This document shows positions 25,457 to 34,826 of a DNA stretch of 37,890 nucleotides, piece after piece. Origin of the DNA: an uncultured Rhodospirillales bacterium (lineage in GTDB: Bacteria > Pseudomonadota > Alphaproteobacteria > Kiloniellales > Kiloniellaceae); the NCBI GenBank assembly GCA_913060675.1, contig CAJXUS010000040.1:1-37890 (forward strand), read 5' to 3'. Positions within the stretch are counted from its first letter, which is position 1. Each line of letters begins with the position of its first letter. Under the pieces are notes generated by a model. It was given only the letters and a program-made list of their open reading frames with translations, was not told the DNA's origin and ran no database searches. The position numbers and the translations under genes were made by a program.

Positions 25457-26662
25457 TTAAGTAAGCTGAAGCAATTTTCGTAATTCAGTGACGCGGGAGC
25501 GACTGACCGGGATTTCAGTGCCATTTTCGTTACCAACTCCATTGCCAATGATGCAAAAGGCTTTGTCGCCATCCCTGCGAAAGCCCGTGATTTGGCTCTT
25601 GTTGACGATAAAGCTGCGGTGGGTACGAACAAAACTGCAGGGGTTCAGACTTTTTTCCAACCGGGAAATAGACCAGGGGCAGAAGAGATCTTCGCCGCCA
25701 TCATTGATCTGGGTGTAATGACCATCCGCTTTTACAATGTGAATGTCTTCGGCAGACAGGAGTCTTTGGATCTTGTTTTGTTCGTAGGGGATTTTTACAT
25801 CACCGTCTGTTTTGCTGACTGCATGCCCTTTTGCTTCATTTGGCGAAGGCGCGTCTGGTAAATGTGGTTGAAGTTCCTGCCATTGCTCGTTCGAAATTTC
25901 AGGAGTGGTGATCTGATTAGGAGTTTTAGTCTTCCTGTTGGTATCGTTTTTTGTGTCTTCAGGAACAGCCATTAAAAGAAAAAGTCCGGACAGCACAAAA
26001 GACGAGAGCACAACCACAAGAGCGAGGCGGTCATTATCAAGGAAGGAAGGGGCAGTCGGTGTCATCTCTGCGCCAAGACTAAACACGGTAAAGTACATGG
26101 CGGAATAGTGCATTGCAGATATAGCCAGCCCGAGAACGACAGAACCAGCAGAAATGCTTAAGAGAGAGCGATTGCCGTACGCAAGCTCTATTGCTGCAAT
26201 AGAAGACGCGATGCCTATCGCAATGGCCATAACAATCCCTGTGGGGCTGTAGGTCACTACACAATTGGCTGATAAAGCACTCATGCCGAGATAGTGCATG
26301 CCCACGATACCAAACCCAGTCAGAGTTCCGGCAATCGCAATCCGGGTTTTTGTGCGCACACCAAAATGCAGGGAAAGCAGGGCAACCCCGACAACAAGAA
26401 CGGCGATCAAAGCTGATGCCAAGGTCCTTAAAGGGTCGTAACTGATCGTAATGGGGAGTTCGACGGCAAGCATACCCGTGAAGTGCATGGACCAAATGCC
26501 CGTGCCCAAGGCAAGCGCCCCTTGAGTGACCCGCACTTTCCGTTTCGAGGCATCGAGATGGCGCAGGTTTGAGGTCAGACGCAAGGCCGTAAAGGCCCCC
26601 ATAATGGCGACAGCCAATGACCCCAAGATAAGAAGTGGTGAATAGGCCACCTCTAATGGCAT
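25457..26662 (-). CDS. coxC: MHYT-LytTR membrane regulator, CoxC-like
   Basis: 401 residues. The N-terminal half is an integral membrane MHYT sensor: seven membrane segments with three motif copies MHFT (59-62), MHYL (122-125) and MHYS (184-187), whose Met/His residues are proposed to bind copper and so O2, CO or NO. After a polar linker (about 235-285) the C-terminus is a LytTR DNA-binding domain (SISRLEKSLNPCSFVRTHRSFIVN, residues about 335-358, and EIPVSRSRV). CoxC and CoxH of Oligotropha have this MHYT/LytTR type of architecture, and the gene lies 1 kb from coxM, so it is the prime candidate regulator of the cox operon. Which of the two it matches is uncertain. Confidence 0.8.
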   Translation of the reverse strand: MPLEVAYSPLLILGSLAVAIMGAFTALRLTSNLRHLDASKRKVRVTQGALALGTGIWSMHFTGMLAVELPITISYDPLRTLASALIAVLVVGVALLSLHFGVRTKTRIAIAGTLTGFGIVGMHYLGMSALSANCVVTYSPTGIVMAIAIGIASSIAAIELAYGNRSLLSISAGSVVLGLAISAMHYSAMYFTVFSLGAEMTPTAPSFLDNDRLALVVVLSSFVLSGLFLLMAVPEDTKNDTNRKTKTPNQITTPEISNEQWQELQPHLPDAPSPNEAKGHAVSKTDGDVKIPYEQNKIQRLLSAEDIHIVKADGHYTQINDGGEDLFCPWSISRLEKSLNPCSFVRTHRSFIVNKSQITGFRRDGDKAFCIIGNGVGNENGTEIPVSRSRVTELRKLLQLT

Positions 26663-26902
26663 GTTTCTCTCCCCAGACTTCGTCTTGTTTCTGCTTTTAT
26701 CTTGTTGATATTTTATGATGAAAGCCGATTTTTCTTTTTAGCCTATAACGGCAGATCATGAAATTCAAGCAAACGACTTTTTGAATTAAGTATGATGTCC
26801 TTAATTATGAGCTGAAATCCTATTCGCGAATAATAATATGGGCTTTCAACCATGGCGGTTTTAAAAGCGCTTTTTTTAATGAAAATTTGAATATTCTTCT
26901 GG

Positions 26903-26917
26903 GAACAAAGAAAGAAC
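26903..26917 (+). promoter_or_regulatory. LexA (SOS) box of umuDC
   Basis: GAAC-AAAGAAA-GAAC is the exact reverse complement form of the alphaproteobacterial LexA site GTTC-N7-GTTC. It lies 33 bases before the umuD start and directly upstream of a TTGACA (26919-26924). Presence before umuDC makes it nearly certain to be functional. Confidence 0.9.
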
Positions 26918-26950
26918 ATTGACAGTTTTTCTGACCGCGCGCATTTTAGA

Positions 26951-27394
26951 ATGATGATGAAAAATGATGTTCCCATATATCTTGGGCAGGCTGTGAAAGG
27001 ATCTTTCTTTCCCTTGCCTCTCTTTGCGTCCAAAGTCCCCGCGGGCTTTCCATCACCAGCCGAAGACTACATAGAAGGTTCCCTTGATCTGAACGAGCAA
27101 TTGATCCCACATCCTCACGCGACCTTTCTTTTGAAAGTTTCGGGAGATTCCATGATTGGAGCGGGTATTATGCCCGGGGGAATGTTGGTGGTGGATCGCT
27201 CGGTTGAGGTTAGGCATGGCAAGGTCGTGATTGCCGTTCTTGATGGGCAGCTCACGGTTAAACGGCTCTACAAACGGCAGGGGGAAATCCGGTTGATGTC
27301 GGAGAACCCTAACTATAAGCCCATTAAAATTTCAGATGAACAAGATTTACAGGTGTGGGGAGTGGTAACCAATGTTATCAACCCGCTCAACTGA
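26951..27394 (+). CDS. umuD: UmuD, LexA-like self-cleaving subunit of DNA polymerase V
   Basis: 147 residues, S24 peptidase family. The self-cleavage site is Ala31-Gly32 (PAGFPSP, where E. coli has Cys-Gly); the catalytic pair is Ser67 (SGDSM) and Lys104 (LTVKRL). RecA-stimulated cleavage yields UmuD', which activates UmuC. The start is an ATGATGATG triplet with no clear ribosome site; the first ATG is taken. It overlaps umuC by 23 bases, and an SOS box lies upstream, so it is DNA-damage inducible. Confidence 0.94.
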   Translation: MMMKNDVPIYLGQAVKGSFFPLPLFASKVPAGFPSPAEDYIEGSLDLNEQLIPHPHATFLLKVSGDSMIGAGIMPGGMLVVDRSVEVRHGKVVIAVLDGQLTVKRLYKRQGEIRLMSENPNYKPIKISDEQDLQVWGVVTNVINPLN

Positions 27395-28706
27395 CCTTCT
27401 CAAGACAGAGTTTTCTGATAAGGAAACTGATGCTGGTCAAAAAGAACAGTGGGTAGCACTGGTAGATGTGAATAATTTTTATGCCTCGTGTGAACGGGTT
27501 TTTCGACCTGATCTAGAGGGCTTACCAATTGTGGTTCTTTCCAATAATGATGGCTGCATTATTGCCCGGTCTCAAGAAGCTAAAGATCTTGGGTTTAAGA
27601 TGGGAGATCTCTTCCATATGGTCAAACCGCGGTTACACCAGACGGGAACGAAAGTCTTTTCCTCGAATTACGCGCTTTATGGCGATCTCTCAGATCGAGC
27701 GGTTGCGGTGTACCGGGAATTTACCCCAAGTATTGAGATCTATTCCATTGATGAGAGTTTTCTTAATCTCACTGGTTTTGGCGGGAGAGAAGAATTATTA
27801 CGACTTGGAAGATCCATTAAGGAACGGGTGCGACAATACACGGGGTTACCCGTTTGTGTTGGTATTGCTCCAACCAAAACACTTTCCAAAATTGCCAATA
27901 GAATTGCCAAGAAAAACAAAGAGCATCAGGGCGTTTTTATCTTAAGTTATGAAGATAAGGACAGGCTGCAACAAATTGATATATCAGATATATGGGGTGT
28001 ATCTCGTAAACTGACACCTAAGCTTCAAGCGCTGGGAATTTATAATGCGCTTGACCTATCCCGCGCAGACCCCAAACGCATTCGCTCTCGTTTCAGTGTA
28101 GTTTTGGAACGCATGATCTACGAGTTAAATGGGCAGTCTTGTCTGGCGCTAGAGGAAATTGCACCGATTAAAAAGGGCATTATGGTTTCGAGAGGTTTTG
28201 GTCAATACCAGGATAATGTTTCTCGTGTACGAGAAGCTGTTGCCTCTTACGCAACAAGGGCCGGAGAAAAAATGCGTACTCAGCACCTTGCGGCCAATAA
28301 ATTGACGACTTTTCTGCGCACCAGTCCCCACGGCAAGGATCAGGTTTATTATAGTAATTCCTTCAGTATAACTTTTCCGGAGGCAACATCTGACACCGGG
28401 CAAATTATTCGAGCGGCGGCGTACTGCCTGAAGAAAATCTATCGACAGGGTTTGAAGTACCAGAAGGCCGGTGTTTTCCTCGATGGGTTGGTGGATGCAA
28501 GCGCAACGCAGCAGGATTTTTTCTTTAAACCGGATATTAAAAAATCGGAAGCTCTGATGGAAGTTTTGGATAAACTCAATAGAGATCATGGGCGAGATAC
28601 TGTCCGCTTTGCCGCATCAGGCATGAACAAAGACTGGAAAATGCGCCAAAAGATGATTTCCCCGCGCTACACCACCCGTTGGGAAGACATTAAGGTGATA
28701 GATTAA
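27372..28706 (+). CDS. umuC: UmuC, Y-family DNA polymerase V catalytic subunit
   Basis: 444 residues. Catalytic carboxylates are Asp32 ([14 protein letters not shown]) and Asp127-Glu128 ([10 protein letters not shown]). A helix-hairpin-helix and little-finger domain follow, and the C-terminal DUF4113-like tail ends [14 protein letters not shown]. It performs error-prone translesion synthesis with UmuD'2 and RecA. About 28 residues precede the usual start of the family; they come from the ATG at 27372, inside umuD and preceded by GGGGAG. A shorter in-frame start is possible. Overlap implies coupled translation under LexA control. Confidence 0.95.
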   Translation: MLSTRSTDLLKTEFSDKETDAGQKEQWVALVDVNNFYASCERVFRPDLEGLPIVVLSNNDGCIIARSQEAKDLGFKMGDLFHMVKPRLHQTGTKVFSSNYALYGDLSDRAVAVYREFTPSIEIYSIDESFLNLTGFGGREELLRLGRSIKERVRQYTGLPVCVGIAPTKTLSKIANRIAKKNKEHQGVFILSYEDKDRLQQIDISDIWGVSRKLTPKLQALGIYNALDLSRADPKRIRSRFSVVLERMIYELNGQSCLALEEIAPIKKGIMVSRGFGQYQDNVSRVREAVASYATRAGEKMRTQHLAANKLTTFLRTSPHGKDQVYYSNSFSITFPEATSDTGQIIRAAAYCLKKIYRQGLKYQKAGVFLDGLVDASATQQDFFFKPDIKKSEALMEVLDKLNRDHGRDTVRFAASGMNKDWKMRQKMISPRYTTRWEDIKVID

Positions 28707-28708
28707 TT

Positions 28709-28724
28709 CTATTGCTAGCAATAG
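28709..28724. repeat. Perfect 16-base palindrome after umuC
   Basis: CTATTGCTAGCAATAG reads identically on both strands. It begins two bases after the umuC stop and 49 bases before acyP. No T-run follows, so it is not a standard terminator; an operator for the acylphosphatase gene is possible. Confidence 0.6.
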
Positions 28725-28772
28725 TATATGATATGTTTACAGGGGACGACCCTGAGTTTGGAATAAAAAATA

Positions 28773-29048
28773 ATGAAGCAGACTAAAGTATTAATTTCTG
28801 GACGGGTACAGGGGGTTTGGTACCGTGGTTGGACGGTTGATAGAGCAAACAAACTCGGCATTAAAGGCTGGGTTAGAAACTTAAGCTCTGGCCAGGTTGA
28901 AGCCATTTTTCTCGGAGAAGAATCCCAAATCGAGGCAATGCTCGATGCTTGTTGGCGAGGTCCTGAATTAGCGAAGGTCGAGGCTGTCGAAACCTTCCCG
29001 GATACATCAGATTTGTCGGATGAAATGGTATTTGTCCAAATACGCTAA
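28773..29048 (+). CDS. acyP: Acylphosphatase
   Basis: 91 residues, the usual length. It hydrolyses carboxyl-phosphate bonds such as in acetyl phosphate. The signature GRVQGVWYRGW carries the catalytic Arg18 and WVRNLSSG the catalytic Asn36. Cytoplasmic. The common VxFR motif is VWYR here, a conservative change. It lies after umuC and converges with lipB; it is probably transcribed from its own promoter in the 66-base gap. Confidence 0.93.
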   Translation: MKQTKVLISGRVQGVWYRGWTVDRANKLGIKGWVRNLSSGQVEAIFLGEESQIEAMLDACWRGPELAKVEAVETFPDTSDLSDEMVFVQIR

Positions 29049-29098
29049 GTCATTTATCTCCAAGGTATCTCGTCACAATCTCTTGGCCTAAGCCTGCT

Positions 29099-29827
29099 TC
29101 ATTGATCGTCTTCTGACTTTTGATCTGGTTTAAAAACCTCATAGAATGATTCTTTTAAGGCAACATCCAGATCTTCCATAGAAACACATAATCCCAGATC
29201 AACCAGTGATGTAACACCGTGCTCGTTGATGCCACAGGGAACGATGCCCTCAAAGTGGGATAGATCTGGATCTAGATTGATGGCGATGCCATGAAAGGAA
29301 ACCCACTTTCTAACCCGAACCCCAATGGCAGCGATTTTGTCTTCCCGGCCATTGCCACGATCGATCCAGATGCCAACACGACCTTCTCTGCGTTCACCTT
29401 TGACGTTGAATTTTGCCAGAGTACGGATGATCCATTCTTCGAGATTAAAGACGTACTTTCTGACATCTTTATTATAGAGGCTTAAGTCCAACATAGCGTA
29501 AGCCACACGTTGACTTGGTCCATGATAGGTGTATTGACCACCGCGCCCGGCGTCGTAAACCGGAAAACGATCGGGATCGACGAGATCTTCGATGTTTGCA
29601 GAAGTTCCTGCTGTATAAAGGGGGGGGTGTTCAAGCAACCAGATAGTTTGAGGGGACGTTTTTGAGAAAATTTCGTTGGCCCGATTTTCCATAAAAGAGA
29701 GAGCGTCAGGATAAGAAACCTGATTTTCTGAGATTCTCCACTCGATTCCAAGTTCATCCGTCGAGGTTGTTACGCCGTCATTTGAGGATAGCTGCCCCTC
29801 TTGGGTGGAAATTCGGGTATTTTTCAC
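29099..29827 (-). CDS. lipB: Octanoyltransferase (lipoate biosynthesis)
   Basis: 242 residues. LipB transfers octanoyl from acyl-carrier protein to lipoyl domains. Catalytic Cys198 ([15 protein letters not shown]) and Lys164 ([10 protein letters not shown]) are present, with the family's [10 protein letters not shown] and [11 protein letters not shown] motifs. The frame begins with GTG at 29827, as no ATG exists upstream before a stop and the next internal ATG would remove conserved sequence. The first ~28 residues are not conserved in feel and the real start may be a little inside. Divergent from maeB. Confidence 0.94.
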   Translation of the reverse strand: MKNTRISTQEGQLSSNDGVTTSTDELGIEWRISENQVSYPDALSFMENRANEIFSKTSPQTIWLLEHPPLYTAGTSANIEDLVDPDRFPVYDAGRGGQYTYHGPSQRVAYAMLDLSLYNKDVRKYVFNLEEWIIRTLAKFNVKGERREGRVGIWIDRGNGREDKIAAIGVRVRKWVSFHGIAINLDPDLSHFEGIVPCGINEHGVTSLVDLGLCVSMEDLDVALKESFYEVFKPDQKSEDDQ

Positions 29828-29989
29828 TTTTTGCCCATCCTGTCTATGGCACAGTGCCGACTGCTATGTTTTAATCGCGTCAGGGTGTCGCCCTTAAGCG
29901 CCACTCTGTCAAGACCGTCATTGGCAGGAACGAGCCGTTCCCCCCGGCTATATATAAGGCATCGACTGCCCCAAGGAGCAATAAACTTT

Positions 29990-32275
29990 ATGACGCAAGA
30001 CCTACGCGACGCAGCCCTCTTTTACCACCGTTATCCTACTCCAGGAAAACTTGAAATTTCAGCGACCAAACCTCTTGGTAACCAGCGTGACCTGGCATTG
30101 GCCTATTCTCCAGGTGTTGCCGCCGCTTGTGAAGTGATCGTTGAGGACCCAGCCGAAGCCGCAACCGTTACCTCGCGGGCAAACCTTGTTGGTGTTATTA
30201 CAAACGGTACCGCCGTCCTTGGACTGGGTGCCATCGGCCCGCTTGCTTCAAAGCCTGTGATGGAAGGGAAAGCGGTCCTTTTCAAGAAATTTGCCGGCAT
30301 TGATGTTTTTGATATTGAAATAGATGAAACGGATCCAGATCGCTTGATCAACGTAATCTCGGCTCTGGAACCAACCTTTGGCGGAATTAATCTGGAAGAT
30401 ATTAAAGCACCGGAGTGTTTTATTGTCGAAGATGCACTCCGTGAGAAAATGAATATTCCGGTATTCCATGACGATCAGCACGGTACAGCTATTATTGTTG
30501 CCGCAGCGATTTACAATGCCTTGCGCCTGGTTAAAAAAAATAAAAAAGACGTCAAAGTCGTTGCCTCAGGCGCCGGTGCCGCCGCACTTGCCTGTCTTAA
30601 TCTCTTAGTTTCGCTTGGTATAGATCGTAAGAATATCTGGGTGACCGATATTGAAGGCGTGGTTTATGAAGGCCGTGAAAAATTGATGGATCGTTGGAAA
30701 TCCGTCTTTGCGCAAAAAACAGATGCCAGAACGCTTTCAGATGTTATTGGCGACGCAGATATTTTCCTCGGTCTTTCAGCTCCAGGTGTCTTGAAGCCTG
30801 ACTATGTCAAACGAATGGCCAAAGACCCGATTATTATGGCCTTGGCTAATCCAACACCAGAGATCATGCCCGAAGAAGTAAAAGCCATTCGTGATGATGC
30901 CATTATGGCAACTGGACGGTCGGATTATCCCAATCAGGTTAATAACGTACTCTGCTTCCCTTATATCTTCCGTGGCGCGTTGGATGTTGGTGCTACGGCG
31001 ATCAATGAAGAGATGAAAGTCGCGTGTGTGAAAGCGATTGCCGATCTGGCAATGGCTGAGCAGGATGAAATCGTGATTAAGGCCATGGGCGGTGAAGCAA
31101 AGAACTTTGGCCCGGAATACATTATTCCGAGCCCCTTTGATCCTCGCTTGATATCTGTGATTGCGCCTGCTGTTGCCAAAATGGCGATGGAAACAGGCGT
31201 CGCTAGTCGCCCGATTAAAGATTTCGACGCCTATAGCGAAAAACTTAAGCGCTTTGTCTATCGATCTGGATTGGTGATGAAGCCACTGTTCGAACGCGCC
31301 AAAAAAGACCCTAAAAGGATTATTTATGCTGAGGGTGAGGACGAGCGTGTGTTGCGCGCTGTTCAAATCGTTCTGGATGAAAAAACAGCTATTCCAATCG
31401 TCGTCGGGCGGCCTGATGTTGTGCAAAATCGTATGGATAAGGTTGGTATCAAGCTAACTGTGGGCAAGGACTTCGAGGTTATCAACCCTCAAGATGATTC
31501 TCGATATAACGATTATTGGACCACCTACCACAAACGTATGGAACGCAGCGGGATCTCTCCTGATACCGCAAAGGTGATTGTACGGACCCGTAATACGGTT
31601 ATTGCGGCTCTTGCGGTTTATCGTGGTGATGCGGATGCTATGATTTGCGGGTTAGCTGGTGGTTATCATCGCCACCTCAAGCATGTTCGCGGTGTTATCG
31701 GCCTTCAGGAAGGTGTCTCTGACTTTTCGTCTCTAAGCCTTATGATAATGCCAAGCGGTACTTACTTTATGGCTGATACCTATGTGACAGAGGAGCCAAC
31801 GTCACAACAGCTCGCCGAGACAACAGTTTTGGCAGCAAAACATGTGAGTAGATTTGGTCTCAAGCCGCGTGTTGCTCTGTTATCGCATTCAAACTTCGGA
31901 AGTTCTGATAGCGAGTCCGCGTGCAAAGTTCGTAAAGCTTTAGCAGCTATCGAAGAGTTGGCACCAGACCTCGAAGTCGATGGAGAAATGCATGCTGATG
32001 CTGCTTTGGACCCCGCATTGAGAGAACGTGTGTTCCCGAACTCCAATTTGACAGGGCCAGCGAACCTTTTGATTTTCCCTAATCTGGATTCTGCAAATAT
32101 TGCCTTAAACCTGATGAAAACTGTCGAAGATGGTTTGGCTGTCGGGCCTATTCTTGTTGGTGCAGCACAGCCGGCTCATATTCTAACGCCTTCTGTAACA
32201 GGAAGGGGGGTTGTAAATATGACTGCTATTGCTGTAGTTGATGCACAGAACAGAGAAAGGCGGGCTAAAAAGTAA
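29990..32275 (+). CDS. maeB: NADP-dependent malic enzyme (malic enzyme-phosphotransacetylase fusion)
   Basis: 761 residues from ATG 29990, with AAGGAG 11 bases upstream; the open frame upstream to 29801 is unlikely to be coding. Residues 1-165 are the malic N-terminal domain ([23 protein letters not shown]), about 165-420 the NAD(P)-binding domain ([17 protein letters not shown]) and about 430-760 a phosphotransacetylase-like regulatory domain ([16 protein letters not shown]). It decarboxylates malate to pyruvate with NADP reduction; the C-terminal domain usually binds acetyl-CoA as an inhibitor. It ends just before a perfect terminator. Confidence 0.95.
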   Translation: MTQDLRDAALFYHRYPTPGKLEISATKPLGNQRDLALAYSPGVAAACEVIVEDPAEAATVTSRANLVGVITNGTAVLGLGAIGPLASKPVMEGKAVLFKKFAGIDVFDIEIDETDPDRLINVISALEPTFGGINLEDIKAPECFIVEDALREKMNIPVFHDDQHGTAIIVAAAIYNALRLVKKNKKDVKVVASGAGAAALACLNLLVSLGIDRKNIWVTDIEGVVYEGREKLMDRWKSVFAQKTDARTLSDVIGDADIFLGLSAPGVLKPDYVKRMAKDPIIMALANPTPEIMPEEVKAIRDDAIMATGRSDYPNQVNNVLCFPYIFRGALDVGATAINEEMKVACVKAIADLAMAEQDEIVIKAMGGEAKNFGPEYIIPSPFDPRLISVIAPAVAKMAMETGVASRPIKDFDAYSEKLKRFVYRSGLVMKPLFERAKKDPKRIIYAEGEDERVLRAVQIVLDEKTAIPIVVGRPDVVQNRMDKVGIKLTVGKDFEVINPQDDSRYNDYWTTYHKRMERSGISPDTAKVIVRTRNTVIAALAVYRGDADAMICGLAGGYHRHLKHVRGVIGLQEGVSDFSSLSLMIMPSGTYFMADTYVTEEPTSQQLAETTVLAAKHVSRFGLKPRVALLSHSNFGSSDSESACKVRKALAAIEELAPDLEVDGEMHADAALDPALRERVFPNSNLTGPANLLIFPNLDSANIALNLMKTVEDGLAVGPILVGAAQPAHILTPSVTGRGVVNMTAIAVVDAQNRERRAKK

Positions 32276-32298
32276 CCGCCCTCGATAAAAATAGCCTT

Positions 32299-32333
32299 GA
32301 GCAAGGTTACAGCATGAACCTGTAACCTTGCTC
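32299..32333 (+). terminator. Intrinsic terminator after maeB
   Basis: Perfect 14-base stem GAGCAAGGTTACAG / CTGTAACCTTGCTC with a 7-base loop, followed by GTTTAAT. It lies 23 bases after the maeB stop and 40 bases before mgtE. The T-tract is weak but the stem is very strong. Confidence 0.8.
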
Positions 32334-32372
32334 GTTTAATAATGGCAACAACAGCAAGCGGTAGGAGGCGGG

Positions 32373-33767
32373 ATGTCGGAAGATATTAAAGGCGGAAGCG
32401 GCCTGCAAAATCTCTCGGAAGATGAAAACTTCGGGGTTTCTGCCGACCTTATCCATGCTGTTGAAGATGCGCTCGAAGAAAGTCGAGATTCCGAAGTTGG
32501 GGATCTTGTCGAAAGTCTCCATGAAGCCGATACCGCTGACCTTCTTGAAACGCTGGGTCGAGACGAACGCTACCGCCTGATGGAAGTTATGGGGGCGGGG
32601 TTTGATCCTGAAATTTTACCCTATCTTGATGATACCGTTCGTGAAGAAATTGTTGAATGGCTTGGACCTGACGGCATTGCCAAGCTTGTTCCCTCCCTTG
32701 ATAGTGATGACGCGGTTGAACTTATCGAGGACTTGGACGAAGATCTCCGTATCCACATTCTCGCCGCGTTACCCCAAGCATATAGGCGAGTTATTGAAGA
32801 AAGCCTGAGTTACCCGGAAGATTCCGCTGGTCGATTGATGCAGCGCGAGATTGTCGCTGTACCATCGGTTTGGACAGTCGGAGAAACGATTGATTACATG
32901 CGGGTAAGTGAAAACTTACCGGAAGATTTTTATGATATATTCGTGGTTGATCCCAGACACCATCCGGTAGGATTTATCCCCGCCAGCCGTTTGATGCGTT
33001 CTCGACGTCATGTTCGGCTGGATGAGGTCATGGACGAGGATATGCGCATTATTCCGCTCGCCCTCGACCAGGAAGATGTCGCTCATATGTTTCGCCAATA
33101 CAGTTTGGTTTCTGCTCCCGTCGTCGAGGAAAGTGGGCGCCTCGTCGGAGTTATCACCGTCGATGACGTCGTCGATGTGATCGATGAAGAAGCCGGCGAC
33201 GATCTTATGAAGATGGGGGGAGTAAGCGAGCCCGATCTTTACGAAGATGTTGCAGATACCACGATTGCCAGATTTACTTGGCTTGGGGTTAACCTATTAA
33301 CGGCAGTACTGGCTTCGGCCGTTATTAGCCTTTTTGATGCGACGATTGAAAAAGTTGTTGCTTTGGCTGTTCTCATGCCGATTGTTGCCTCAATGGGGGG
33401 CAATGCTGGCACTCAAACTCTGACCGTAGCGGTTCGATCTCTGGCGATGAACGATTTGTCAGAGGCTAACGCAGCAAGGTTCGTGGGCAAAGAGCTCATT
33501 GTCGGGGTTATCAATGGTGTATTATTCGCTGTTCTAACTGGTGGTGTTACGTGGCTTTGGTTTGGTGAGTGGGCTTTGGCTATGGTTATTGGCGCTGCAA
33601 TGATTATCAACATGATAATTGCAGGGCTTTGCGGTACTCTGATCCCTCTGGGGTTAGAGCGGTTTGAGATCGATCCTGCGGTTGCATCAAGTGTTTTTCT
33701 TACAACGGTAACCGACGTAATAGGATTTTTTGCCTTTTTAGGGTTGGCGGCAGTATTCCTTTTGTGA
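32373..33767 (+). CDS. mgtE: MgtE magnesium transporter
   Basis: 464 residues. The N-terminal MgtE helical domain (about residues 30-140, LVESLHEADTADLLETL repeat pattern) and two CBS domains (about 140-265, YDIFVVDP...VGFIPASRLM; APVVEESGRLVGVITVDDVVDVID) form the cytoplasmic Mg2+ sensor. Five membrane helices fill residues 285-464, with the pore segment PIVASMGGNAGTQTL. AGGAGG stands 4 bases before the ATG. Single gene between the maeB terminator and a 259-base gap. Confidence 0.95.
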   Translation: MSEDIKGGSGLQNLSEDENFGVSADLIHAVEDALEESRDSEVGDLVESLHEADTADLLETLGRDERYRLMEVMGAGFDPEILPYLDDTVREEIVEWLGPDGIAKLVPSLDSDDAVELIEDLDEDLRIHILAALPQAYRRVIEESLSYPEDSAGRLMQREIVAVPSVWTVGETIDYMRVSENLPEDFYDIFVVDPRHHPVGFIPASRLMRSRRHVRLDEVMDEDMRIIPLALDQEDVAHMFRQYSLVSAPVVEESGRLVGVITVDDVVDVIDEEAGDDLMKMGGVSEPDLYEDVADTTIARFTWLGVNLLTAVLASAVISLFDATIEKVVALAVLMPIVASMGGNAGTQTLTVAVRSLAMNDLSEANAARFVGKELIVGVINGVLFAVLTGGVTWLWFGEWALAMVIGAAMIINMIIAGLCGTLIPLGLERFEIDPAVASSVFLTTVTDVIGFFAFLGLAAVFLL

Positions 33768-34026
33768 CCTTACGCAAGGGTCTATCAAAAATGAATTTCT
33801 TTAATATTTCAATGACAAATTTGAAAATTAAAACAAATGCTTGCATCGCATAATAGATTTCCACTTATAGGACTAAGTTTACTTTCCTGCGTTAGAATAT
33901 AATAAAATGGAGCCTAATTACGCAGTTTGATTAAGCGTGTCTTTATTGACTGCTAAGGTGAAAGGCGTAAGGTGCGGGTATGGATAGAGTTTGTCCAAAA
34001 GGGTTAACAAAAGATGGAGTGGCTAC

Positions 34027-34707
34027 GTGCCGAGTGTCTTAATTACAGGTGCCAACAAAGGTATCGGTTTGGCTTTTGCCCAGTCTTTCGCTGTTGATGG
34101 TTGGAAAGTGCACGCATGTTGCAGACAACCAGATAAAGCAAAAGAACTAAAAGCTATTGAGGGAGACGTGGTGCTCCACAAGCTTGATGTTTCTGATGGT
34201 TTACGTGTTGCAGGACTTGCGCGTGAAATGGATGATGATCCCATTGATATCATGATTAACAACGCAGGATATTTTGGACCACGTCTTGAATTTGGCGAAA
34301 TTGATTATGAAGATTGGGCCTATACCTTTCAAATTAATACCATGGGGCCCCTTCGTATGGTCGAGAACTTTGTCGAACATATCGCCTCAAGTGATCGCAA
34401 GCTGGTGGTTAATATCTCGAGTAAAATGGGGTCTGTAGGCGCCAATGAAACTGGTGGACAATATGTTTATCGCTCATCGAAAGCTGCCTTGAACGTCTTA
34501 ACAAAAAGCCTTTCTGTTGATTTGAAAGACAAGGGGATCACTGTTATCTCGGTACACCCTGGCCACGTTCAAACCGATATGGGAGGGGAAACGGCTCCCG
34601 TTACTATTAGTAAGTCCGTCTCAGGATTAAGAAAACTGATTGGTAAAGTGACTGAAGAAGATAGTGGTCAGTTTTTCAATTACGACGGGTCAGTGATACC
34701 TTGGTAA
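34027..34707 (+). CDS. Short-chain dehydrogenase/reductase
   Basis: 226 residues from GTG 34027, with GGAG 7 bases upstream; the frame stays open to a TTG at 33991 but that adds residues outside the fold. The Rossmann motif GANKGIG (8-14), NNAG (78-81), Ser131/132 and the catalytic YxxxK (Tyr148, Lys152) are all present, and the protein resembles the C-factor/sniffer-like carbonyl reductase group. It is NAD(P)-dependent; substrate unknown. It leads a group of acyl-CoA catabolism genes after a 120-base gap rich in tandem repeats. Its stop codon lies in the first, imperfect repeat. Confidence 0.88.
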   Translation: MPSVLITGANKGIGLAFAQSFAVDGWKVHACCRQPDKAKELKAIEGDVVLHKLDVSDGLRVAGLAREMDDDPIDIMINNAGYFGPRLEFGEIDYEDWAYTFQINTMGPLRMVENFVEHIASSDRKLVVNISSKMGSVGANETGGQYVYRSSKAALNVLTKSLSVDLKDKGITVISVHPGHVQTDMGGETAPVTISKSVSGLRKLIGKVTEEDSGQFFNYDGSVIPW

Positions 34708-34736
34708 TTTCTGGGGTAATCTCAGGGGTAATCTCA
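34701..34736 (+). repeat. 12-base tandem repeat, about 3 copies
   Basis: Two perfect units GGGGTAATCTCA (34713-34724, 34725-34736) preceded by a diverged unit TTGGTAATTTCT (34701-34712) that includes the SDR stop codon. Confidence 0.8.
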
Positions 34737-34788
34737 GACGACAAATTTAATCCGAAAGCTAAGCACGAAGCCAAACAGGAATAAAAAT

Positions 34789-34815
34789 CCAGTAGAGCCA
34801 GTAGAGCCAGTAGAA
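34789..34815 (+). repeat. 9-base tandem repeat, 3 copies
   Basis: Units CCAGTAGAG, CCAGTAGAG and CCAGTAGAA run directly into the AAGGAGG ribosome site (34816-34822) of the acyl-CoA dehydrogenase. Copy number could change the leader but not the frame. Confidence 0.85.
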
Positions 34816-34826
34816 AAGGAGGCCAG

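Noticed and set aside
26743..27033. 96-codon minus-strand frame in the coxC-umuD gap
   Set aside because: It covers the LexA box and the first part of umuD in antisense and resembles no protein.
29801..29989. 63-residue N-terminal extension of the malic enzyme
   Set aside because: It overlaps the lipB start on the other strand, is not like the family N-terminus, and AAGGAG precedes the ATG at 29990.
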